From contig OW818689.1 of assembly GCA_942493325.1 (NCBI GenBank), positions 4,216,001 through 4,280,000 of the forward strand: 64,000 bases of DNA. The letters are read 5' to 3'. Under the pieces are notes generated by a model. That model did not search any database, was not told the DNA's origin, and saw only the letters and a list, made by a program, of their open reading frames with translations. The translations under genes and the position numbers were made by a program. This document shows, in pieces, positions 43,235 to 50,009 of the stretch (position 1 is its first letter; each line of letters opens with the position of its first letter). The stretch comes from JAAFHB01 sp942493325. Its GTDB lineage: Bacteria; Bacteroidota; Bacteroidia; Bacteroidales; Prolixibacteraceae.

Positions 43235-43987
43235 ATGAAGAAACTCATATTACCGATGTTTGCTGTGGCTCTTTTTGCATCATTTTCCTTTGCCCTGAAC
43301 CCTTTGCCTCCGGCCAAAGCCGACATGGATAAGGCATTATCCAAGCTGGCCGAATTTAAACTTACGGCGCAGTCAAAACAATTACCCTTGCCTTACGCTT
43401 ACAATAACCTTGAGCCTGTGATCGATGCAAGGACAATGGAGATTCATTATTCGAAACATCATGCAGCCTATACCAAAAACATGAATGATCTTGCTGCAAC
43501 CAGCGATTATGCTGCGAAACCTCTTTTCCAGATATTCAATGAGATGGATAAATATCCTGTCGGTCTCAGAAACAATGCAGGTGGTTACTATAATCATTTG
43601 TTATTCTGGACATTAATGGATAAGCCCTCGGGTCAGGAACCAAAGGGCGATTTATTAAAAGCGATCAATGAGGCTTTCGGAAGCTTCGATAAGTTCAAGG
43701 AAGATTTCGGAAATGCAGGCAAAAAGCAGTTTGGCAGTGGATGGGCATGGCTTTCGGTTAAACCGGATGGCAAGTTGGCCGTGAGTTCAACAGCAAATCA
43801 GGATAACCCGTTGATGAGTACGACCGAAGTTCGCGGAATCCCGGTTCTTGCTCTTGATGTATGGGAACATGCTTATTATCTCGAATACCAGAACCGTCGT
43901 GCCGATTATGTGGATGCATTCTGGAAAGTTATTAACTGGAAAGAGGTAACCCGGCGGTACGAGGAGGCTTTAAAGGCTGTAAAATAG
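43235..43987 (+). CDS. Exported Mn/Fe superoxide dismutase
   Basis: It dismutates superoxide. The 250-residue protein is about 45 residues longer than cytoplasmic forms because of a signal peptide (MKKLILPMFAVALFASFSFA) and linker, so a periplasmic or extracellular place is inferred. Metal ligands are His71, His121, Asp208 and His212. Gln189 in STANQDNPL takes the position of the Mn-type Gln, and Gly117 replaces the Fe-type Gln in NNAGGYYNH, so it is probably Mn-type or cambialistic. It is a single gene with its own terminator. Confidence 0.9.
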   Translation: MKKLILPMFAVALFASFSFALNPLPPAKADMDKALSKLAEFKLTAQSKQLPLPYAYNNLEPVIDARTMEIHYSKHHAAYTKNMNDLAATSDYAAKPLFQIFNEMDKYPVGLRNNAGGYYNHLLFWTLMDKPSGQEPKGDLLKAINEAFGSFDKFKEDFGNAGKKQFGSGWAWLSVKPDGKLAVSSTANQDNPLMSTTEVRGIPVLALDVWEHAYYLEYQNRRADYVDAFWKVINWKEVTRRYEEALKAVK

Positions 43988-44019
43988 TTTATTCTCTGAT
44001 TCAATTATTCTATCGAAGC

Positions 44020-44065
44020 AATCCCCAAAAGTGAGGAGTAATATCCTGTACTTTTGGGGATTTTT
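44020..44065 (+). terminator. Terminator of the superoxide dismutase gene
   Basis: AATCCCCAAAAGT pairs perfectly with ACTTTTGGGGATT (13 bp, 17-nt loop) and is followed by TTT. Confidence 0.8.
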
Positions 44066-44126
44066 ATGCAATGATCATATATAGTTAATGAGGATGTCCA
44101 AAGAGTAAAATAACAACACTTTTTTT

Positions 44127-44200
44127 CTCCGTGAAACACTGTGCCTACTCTGTGATACAATTAATTACACAGAGTCACACTGAGGATACACAGAGTTTTT
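44127..44200. repeat. Dispersed inverted repeat built on CTCTGTG/CACAGAG
   Basis: Words CTCCGTG, CACTGTG and CTCTGTG on the left face CACAGAG, CACACTGAGG and ACACAGAG on the right, forming an imperfect hairpin of about 30-bp arms. It lies just after the superoxide dismutase gene and before the end of gltX. The element at 56617-56731 has the same plan with CTTTGCG/CGCAAAG words. Confidence 0.6.
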
Positions 44201-44219
44201 AGACAGACTCCATTATCAC

Positions 44220-45749
44220 TCAGGCATTTATTGTCCTGATTGCTTTTTTGATACGCGAAACTGTTTCTGTCTGACCGATCAGTTCACAGATTTCGAAGAT
44301 ATCAGGTCCAAAACTGCCACCTACAAGGCATAGACGTAATGAGTTCATCACCGTGCCGAAGTTCCAGCCTTTTGTGGTTACGAATTCCGAGAAAGGCTCC
44401 TTAATGGCAGCAGCATTCCAGGTATTCAGATTTTCAAGGAATCCGGCGATCTCATCCATAATTTCCGGAACATTGTCTTTCCACCGTTTGCTGACCATTT
44501 TTTCATCGTAGGTAACAGGCGCCTGGAACAGGAAATAACTCTGATCCCAGATTTCAGACACAAAGCTGCACCGTTCTTTCACCATTGCACAGACTTTGGA
44601 TGTCATGGACAAATCGGCATCGATCCCTTTTTCTTTTAGGTAAGGCAACAATAAAAGCCCCAATTCTTCGTCCGATTTTTTGATAAAATACTGGTGATTA
44701 AACCATTTTGTTTTCTCAGGATCGAAGCGTGCTCCTGACTTTCCAACTCTTTCGAGCGAAAATTCCTGGCAAAGCTCCTCCATCGTGAAGATTTCCTGCT
44801 CCGTACCCGGGTTCCATCCCAGCAGCGCGAGCATATTAATAAAGGCGTCCGGGAAATAACCATCTTCGCGGTAACCACGCGAAGTTTCTCCCGTTTCAGG
44901 ATCTTTCCACGCTAGTGGGAAAACAGGAAAACCCAGTTTATCCCCGTCGCGTTTGCTAAGTTTACCTTTTCCTACAGGTTTTAAGATCAAAGGAAGGTGC
45001 GTAAAACGTGGCATTGTATCTTCCCAGCCAAATGCGCGGTACAGGAGTACGTGTAATGGCATTGAAGGGAGCCATTCCTCGCCCCTGATCACATGCGAGA
45101 TTTCCATCAGGTGATCGTCTACGACATTGGCAAGGTGATAAGTCGGCATGCCATCACTTTTAAACAAAACCTTATCATCGAGCGAGGAGGTGTTGAAAGT
45201 TACACTGCCCCGAATCAGGTCGACTTCTGTAACATCCAGGTTATCGGGCATTTTAAAACGGATCACATAATGAGAGGACGCAGATGCCAAAGTTTGCCAT
45301 TCCAGGGTGGGAAGTGAAAGGGAATTTTTCATCCGGTTGCGCGATAAGGCATTATAGGTAAAGATGTCCCCCTTTTCTTCGGCACGGCTCCTTTCCAGAT
45401 CGAGTTCTTCAGGGGTGTCGAAAGCATAATAAGCATGACCGCTGAGTAGCAGTTGCTCAGCAAATTGGTGGTAGAGTTCCTTTCTTTCACTCTGCCTGTA
45501 AGGGCCAAACGGACCGCCTTGCGCAGGACCTTCATCTATTTTTATTCCGCACCATTCCAATGCCTCCTGAATATACGCTTCCGCTCCGGGAACATACCGT
45601 GCCTGATCAGTATCTTCGATCCGAAGCAGGAAATCACCGCCATGTTTTTTGGCAAACAGGTAATTAAATAATGCGGTTCTGACACCTCCGATATGAAGTG
45701 CCCCGGTTGGACTCGGGGCAAAACGAACCCTTACTTTTCTTTCAATCAT
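44220..45749 (-). CDS. gltX: Glutamyl-tRNA synthetase
   Basis: It charges tRNA-Glu. The 509-residue class I synthetase has the HIGH motif as HIGG at residues 19-22 (FAPSPTGALHIGG), the KMSKS motif as KLSKRDG, and DTPEELDLER, HVIRGEEWL and PRFTHLPLIL segments. Bacteroidota members of this family usually have a separate glutaminyl-tRNA synthetase, so discrimination is not clear from sequence alone. It is a single gene; the region upstream is filled by repeats. Confidence 0.96.
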   Translation of the reverse strand: MIERKVRVRFAPSPTGALHIGGVRTALFNYLFAKKHGGDFLLRIEDTDQARYVPGAEAYIQEALEWCGIKIDEGPAQGGPFGPYRQSERKELYHQFAEQLLLSGHAYYAFDTPEELDLERSRAEEKGDIFTYNALSRNRMKNSLSLPTLEWQTLASASSHYVIRFKMPDNLDVTEVDLIRGSVTFNTSSLDDKVLFKSDGMPTYHLANVVDDHLMEISHVIRGEEWLPSMPLHVLLYRAFGWEDTMPRFTHLPLILKPVGKGKLSKRDGDKLGFPVFPLAWKDPETGETSRGYREDGYFPDAFINMLALLGWNPGTEQEIFTMEELCQEFSLERVGKSGARFDPEKTKWFNHQYFIKKSDEELGLLLLPYLKEKGIDADLSMTSKVCAMVKERCSFVSEIWDQSYFLFQAPVTYDEKMVSKRWKDNVPEIMDEIAGFLENLNTWNAAAIKEPFSEFVTTKGWNFGTVMNSLRLCLVGGSFGPDIFEICELIGQTETVSRIKKAIRTINA

Positions 45750-45795
45750 GACTCTGTATTTTGGATAACCCTATTTTTTGCAAAGATAAGGATTT

Positions 45796-45926
45796 AGGGC
45801 GAAGGGAGAAGGGGAGAAATGACGAGACATGCGATGGGGCGATTGGGCGACGGGGCGATGTGGAGATGTGACGATGGCGGGCGACCTGGGCGACAGGGCG
45901 AATGGGCGAAATAGCTCCGGAGGAGC
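45796..45926. repeat. Octamer array CGAYNGGG with adjoining palindrome
   Basis: Steps of about eight bases, CGATGGGG, CGATTGGG, CGACGGGG, CGATGTGG and degenerate relatives, run from about 45796 to 45910 and drift to nine or ten bases in the middle. They are followed at once by GCTCC-gga-GGAGC (45914-45926). GCTCCGGAGGAGC resembles a short palindrome I recall as common in Bacteroidota intergenic DNA. Confidence 0.75.
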
Positions 45927-45929
45927 CTA

Positions 45930-46052
45930 ATGTTGGTAGAAAAAACGAGCGCCAAACAACAAAGGCGCATCTATAAAGGTCGATTGAAACAATACCGCTA
46001 TATGCGCCGCAAATTCAAGAAAAGAACAGGGCAGTATTCACAAAATCTGTAA
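45930..46052 (+). CDS. Very basic 40-codon ORF, doubtful
   Basis: ATG at 45930 follows GGAGGAG by four bases, unusually Shine-Dalgarno-like for this phylum. The product starts MLVEKTSAKQQRRIYKGRLK, continues with RYMRRKFKKRTG and ends QNL; about 14 of 40 residues are Lys or Arg. However, the apparent ribosome site is the palindrome of the repeat, and the first codons may also be repeat sequence. I do not recognise the peptide. It could be a tiny nucleic-acid-binding protein or a chance frame. Confidence 0.25.
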   Translation: MLVEKTSAKQQRRIYKGRLKQYRYMRRKFKKRTGQYSQNL

Positions 46053-46162
46053 ACAAAAATCAGGGCGAGTCACAGGAAATGTCGCTTCGTTTCCTGTAAA
46101 TTTATTCTAAATGTCACGCAAATAACCGCAAAGAAAAAATCGAGCTTTAACCTTAGCAGCCA

Positions 46163-46537
46163 TCATGGTTCTTCCTCATTTTTATATTTTTTCCGGACAT
46201 AAACCAGGATGAACCATGAGACCAGGCCCCCGGCAACTGAGGCAATAACATCACCAGTATCAAGCATTCCTGACCGGTAATATTGTTTGAATTCAAAAAT
46301 TACAGATCCAAGGCTTACGACCATGATTACAATTGCGGGATACCTGAAAGAGCTGATCATCAGTAGTTGAGAAAACCCGATTACATATAAAAAACTGGGC
46401 AATGCATCCGCGAGACCGAAGTCATCGATGCCCTTTGAAATGATGTAATCGCGGTAAAATGATTTGGCCAAAAGACCTAAAATAATGAAGACCAAACCGA
46501 TTAAAAAAGATGCTTTTTGTTTTACTTCCATTGTCAA
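46163..46537 (-). CDS. VanZ-like small membrane protein
   Basis: A 124-residue integral membrane protein with about four hydrophobic helices (ASFLIGLVFIILGLLA, LPSFLYVIGFSQLLMIS, AIVIMVVSLGSVIFEF, DVIASVAGGLVSWFILVYV). The C-terminal DTGDVIASVAGG resembles the end of VanZ-like proteins. It starts 6 bp after the MscS gene and is probably cotranscribed with dapF and that channel. No function is known; a second ATG two codons in is equally possible. Confidence 0.6.
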   Translation of the reverse strand: MTMEVKQKASFLIGLVFIILGLLAKSFYRDYIISKGIDDFGLADALPSFLYVIGFSQLLMISSFRYPAIVIMVVSLGSVIFEFKQYYRSGMLDTGDVIASVAGGLVSWFILVYVRKKYKNEEEP

Positions 46538-46543
46538 TGTTAT

Positions 46544-47056
46544 TTAATGCACCTGGTTATCTGATCTGATCACAATTGAAATCATTTTCTGCAATACGAC
46601 CGAATTGGGGATTGTAATTTTCTCGCCATTATCCAGCCGGATATGCAGAAAAAAATAGGTAATGTCCTCAACACGACCCTCGATCCCGAAATCTTTATCC
46701 AGTATTTTAATCCTGTCGCCAAGTCGAAGCGGGTGATTCAGAAAAAGAATCAGACCTGCGGTAATATTGGCCAGCAGTGACCACTGGGCAAACAACGCAA
46801 TCCCCAGCACAGTGAGAAAAGAGGAGATAAACAGAATTAATTCCGACTGATTAACGCCCCATATTGCGGCAACAATGACCAGCGCCAATATTGAGATCAG
46901 CAAATTCAGCATTTTCAAGGTGATTTTTCTCCGCTGAAACTCAAATTCGAACCGTTTCAGGATATTTTTTACAACCCTCCTTATAAAGAAATTAGCCGCG
47001 ATCAGTATAATAATAACGACCAATGTTTCGATGATCTTCACCAGGTTAGGTTCCAT
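46544..47056 (-). CDS. Small MscS-type mechanosensitive channel protein
   Basis: A 170-residue protein from ATG at 47056 (MEPNLVKIIETLVV); the longer frame would run into dapF. Three hydrophobic helices lead to the pore-lining helix and the MscS beta domain: FAQWSLLANITAGLILFLNHPLRLGDRIKI, then GRVEDITYFFLHIRLDNGEKITIPNSVVL. The C-terminal alpha-beta domain of full-length MscS is missing, so this is a minimal form. It starts 31 bp after dapF. Release of solutes on osmotic downshock is inferred from the family. Confidence 0.82.
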   Translation of the reverse strand: MEPNLVKIIETLVVIIILIAANFFIRRVVKNILKRFEFEFQRRKITLKMLNLLISILALVIVAAIWGVNQSELILFISSFLTVLGIALFAQWSLLANITAGLILFLNHPLRLGDRIKILDKDFGIEGRVEDITYFFLHIRLDNGEKITIPNSVVLQKMISIVIRSDNQVH

Positions 47057-47087
47057 TCGTTTTATGCTTATTGATGAATTTCTGATT

Positions 47088-47915
47088 TCAGATCGCGATT
47101 TCCCCTGTAAAAACATGCTCTGCACTACCGGTCATATAAACATTACCATCGATCCATTCAATGAACAAATCTCCTAGAGTAAGATGAACAGTTACCTCTT
47201 TGCCCGTTTTACCATTGAGAAAGGAGGCGACGGCCGATGCGCAGCTACCTGTACCACAGGCCAAAGTGCTTCCTGCTCCACGCTCCCATGTTCTTAACTT
47301 TATCTCGTGATCATTTATGACCTCAACAAAATTGACATTTGTCCCTTTCGGAAAAACAGGATTTTTTTCGATTAGTCTTCCTGGTGTAACAATGTCGGTA
47401 TGATCAGTATCTTCGACAAAAACGATCGTATGAGGAACACCCATCAATAAACTGGTAATGCGATACTTTTCACCGGAGATTTCCAATGGCTCATTGACTA
47501 CTTGTCCGGACGTACCGGTCATCGGAATCGCTGAACGGTCAAGGTGGGGAACTCCCATGTTCACTTTTACAAACAAAACCTTTCCGTCTTCAATAATCAG
47601 TTCGGGAATCATGATACCCGCGCCTGTTTCGATCGTGAATGATGTGGCATTAAATATCTGGTTTTCGTACACATATTTGGCAAAACACCGGATGCCATTA
47701 CCGCACATATTGGCCTCGCTGCCATCTGAATTAATGATCCGCATTTTTACATCTGCCTTATCCGACGGGAGAATCAGAATAATCCCATCGGCTCCGATTC
47801 CCTGGTGACGGTCACATAACCGGATGGCCAATTCCGGCAAATCGTATTTCCCGGGATCAATCTCATCCATCAGAATGAAATCGTTCCCCAATCCGTGCAT
47901 TTTTTGAAATTTCAT
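47088..47915 (-). CDS. dapF: Diaminopimelate epimerase
   Basis: It interconverts LL- and meso-diaminopimelate for lysine and peptidoglycan synthesis. The 275-residue two-domain protein has both catalytic cysteines, Cys71 in NMCGNGIRC and Cys220 in STLACGTGSC, and begins with the classic MHGLGNDFILMD. It is first in a small operon with an MscS-type channel and a membrane protein, and no other lysine gene is near. Confidence 0.97.
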   Translation of the reverse strand: MKFQKMHGLGNDFILMDEIDPGKYDLPELAIRLCDRHQGIGADGIILILPSDKADVKMRIINSDGSEANMCGNGIRCFAKYVYENQIFNATSFTIETGAGIMIPELIIEDGKVLFVKVNMGVPHLDRSAIPMTGTSGQVVNEPLEISGEKYRITSLLMGVPHTIVFVEDTDHTDIVTPGRLIEKNPVFPKGTNVNFVEVINDHEIKLRTWERGAGSTLACGTGSCASAVASFLNGKTGKEVTVHLTLGDLFIEWIDGNVYMTGSAEHVFTGEIAI

Positions 47916-48108
47916 TGAGCTATATATGTTTTAAAGTATACCTAATACAGGATAGACTTTAGCCTATGTATCTTTTGCGCAAATTCGCTGAACACAGAGG
48001 CAAAGTTACAATTCTATTTGGGAATGTGTTGCAATTGTAATTCACAATCCGGATGATTCAGAGATACAATGACAGTGTGTTTACAGGTATTTAATGTGCG
48101 GTGAATAT

Positions 48109-48561
48109 TCAAACCCGGAGATCCAGATCAAGGTCGCAATTCCGCTCCTGTGCATCAATAACCGCCCCCAGGCTCCTGTAGAGACCAATGGCTGGTGCGT
48201 TCCAGTCGGATACCTGCCATCTTAATTTATGACAGCCCGAACTCCTGGCAAAATCGATCACTTTGTTCATCAGCATTGTACCGATCCCGGTCCCCCGGTA
48301 TGATTCTTTCACATAAAGGTCATCCATATAAAGTGACTTGCCAGTCCAGGTAAAATAAGCAAAAAAGTGAGTAGCGTAACCGACAATCCTGTCTTCAGTG
48401 TTTACTGCAACGAAACAATTAAAATGGGCCTGTTCGGCTTTCATTCGTTCTACCGAATTGACCATCCGTTCATCGAGGCGTTCAAAATGGGCAAATTCCT
48501 TAAATAATCCGACAATGTCAGCATAATCGCCCTCATTGGCATCTCTTATTGTTATAGTCAT
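48109..48561 (-). CDS. GNAT-family N-acetyltransferase
   Basis: A 150-residue acetyltransferase using acetyl-CoA. The pyrophosphate-binding motif A is YRGTGIGTMLMNKVIDFA, preceded by LYMDDLYVKESYRG and followed by LRWQVSDWNAPAIGLYRSLGA. These segments resemble the diamine acetyltransferase (SSAT) group, so a small polyamine-like amine is a possible acceptor. It is a single gene, 193 bp upstream of dapF's start on the same strand. Confidence 0.85.
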   Translation of the reverse strand: MTITIRDANEGDYADIVGLFKEFAHFERLDERMVNSVERMKAEQAHFNCFVAVNTEDRIVGYATHFFAYFTWTGKSLYMDDLYVKESYRGTGIGTMLMNKVIDFARSSGCHKLRWQVSDWNAPAIGLYRSLGAVIDAQERNCDLDLDLRV

Positions 48562-48933
48562 TCTGTTATCAATTTTAAGCTCCGAATATACATCATTTTA
48601 AGAATTGGACCAATCAAAATGATCGTAGTTTCATATCCAATCCGCGTTGAAAATATCGTCATTTTCGGAATCTTTTCCCGCACCAACACAAACATCCGGG
48701 TTAAAAGCTTCATTTCCTGTCGGGAACAACACAGAAAAACGAGGTTGTTTTTACCGTGTATGCACACGATTAGTTAAATTACAAAAAATCATTCAAAATA
48801 CTGTCATTTTATTATTAATTTTGAACTTTTAATTTTATAACCCTGGAAAATATCTTCCCCATTCTTCGTATTAAATTATCCCTGAAATCAGGGGAAACAA
48901 GGAGGTATGTTCCGGAAAACTAAACAAAAACAG
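48562..48933. other. Intergenic region, possible partial promoter only
   Basis: An AT-rich gap of about 370 bp. A TAATTTTG at 48816-48823 fits TAnnTTTG for the downstream plus-strand gene, but no TTG lies 19-21 nt upstream. AAGGAGGT at 48900-48907 abuts an ATG at 48907 and is too close to serve it. No RNA gene or repeat was recognised. Confidence 0.4.
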
Positions 48934-49776
48934 ATGAGAAAAGTAGCGTTTCTTTTAATCGTTGGTTTAATATCAGTCAACGCATTGGTAACTATGGCTC
49001 AAGAGCGTCCAGGTCCGCAGCCGCCAGCCGAAACAGGCGAGATGTTTAAAGTAGGAATGGCAGGGTACACTTTTGCCAGGGTCACAGGTCTGGACAAGGC
49101 ACTTGAAACAATGCAACGAGCTGATGTTCACTATCTTTGCATTAAAGATTTTCATCTTCCGTTTACAAGTACTGATGAGCAGATTGCAGCATTCCATGCC
49201 AAATTAAAGGCAAAAGGAGTAACAGGCTATGCAGTGGGCCCTATTTATATGAAATCGGAAGCTGAGATCGATCGTGCTTTCGAATACGCAAAAAGGGTTG
49301 GTGTAAAACTCATTGTCGGAGTTCCTAACTATGAGCTTCTTCCTTATGTGGATAAAAAAGTAAAAGAGTATGATTTTCATTACGCGATTCATCTTCATGG
49401 TCCGGACATTAAAACCTATCCCGATGCAGAAGATGTTTGGAACCATACAAAAGACCTCGATCCAAGAATCGGGATGTGCCTCGACATTGGTCATGACACT
49501 CGTAATGGAAAAGATCCTGTTGCTGACCTGAAAAAATACAAATCACGCGTTTTTGACATTCATATCAAAGATGTTACAGGAACTACCAAGCAGGGATACT
49601 CACTTGAAGTTGGCCGTGGGGTAATTGATTTTCCTGCATTTGTCAAAATGCTTCGTAAAGTGCGTTATACCGGCGTTTGCAGTCTCGAACACGAAAAAGA
49701 TATGGGTGATCCTTACATGGGTATTGCCGAATCGATCGGTTATTTCAGGGGCGTTATCAGAACTACAAAAAAGTAG
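48934..49776 (+). CDS. Exported xylose-isomerase-like TIM-barrel protein
   Basis: A 280-residue member of the sugar phosphate isomerase/epimerase fold family with a signal peptide (MRKVAFLLIVGLISVNALVTMA), so it acts outside the cytoplasm. ATG at 48934 gives the cleaner signal; an ATG nine codons upstream is the alternative. Metal-site-like segments are HYLCIKDFHLPF, HLHGPD, MCLDIGHDTRNG, VFDIHIKDV and CSLEHEKD. The closing Glu/His/Asp pattern suits a metal-dependent epimerase or isomerase of sugars or inositols. Exported members are common in Bacteroidota but mostly uncharacterised. No functional partner is adjacent. Confidence 0.8.
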   Translation: MRKVAFLLIVGLISVNALVTMAQERPGPQPPAETGEMFKVGMAGYTFARVTGLDKALETMQRADVHYLCIKDFHLPFTSTDEQIAAFHAKLKAKGVTGYAVGPIYMKSEAEIDRAFEYAKRVGVKLIVGVPNYELLPYVDKKVKEYDFHYAIHLHGPDIKTYPDAEDVWNHTKDLDPRIGMCLDIGHDTRNGKDPVADLKKYKSRVFDIHIKDVTGTTKQGYSLEVGRGVIDFPAFVKMLRKVRYTGVCSLEHEKDMGDPYMGIAESIGYFRGVIRTTKK

Positions 49777-49918
49777 TCTGTTTTGTACTGATTTCAGAAA
49801 TGAGTAATAATTGAGTTCTGATATTATACAAAATACAGGTTGTCAAATAATTGCGTTCTTTATAATTTTAGTTAGGATGTGATTTAAACTTAAGAAATAG
49901 TTACCATTCGATGGAACT

Positions 49919-49950
49919 TTGAGTGTTGAATCAAAATAAGACTATTTTTG
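49919..49950 (+). promoter_or_regulatory. Promoter of glgP
   Basis: TTG at 49919-49921, 21 nt, then TATTTTTG at 49943-49950, a full match to TTG-N19-21-TAnnTTTG. It predicts a leader of about 53 nt. Confidence 0.75.
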
Positions 49951-50009
49951 CAGCTTAATTTACCGTTGAGGTGATGTGAATTTATATTATCCTCAATTTA
50001 ATAGTTACA

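Noticed and set aside
48900..48933. AAGGAGGT as a strong ribosome site for ATG at 48907
   Set aside because: It directly abuts that ATG, so spacing is wrong, and it is too far from ATG at 48934.
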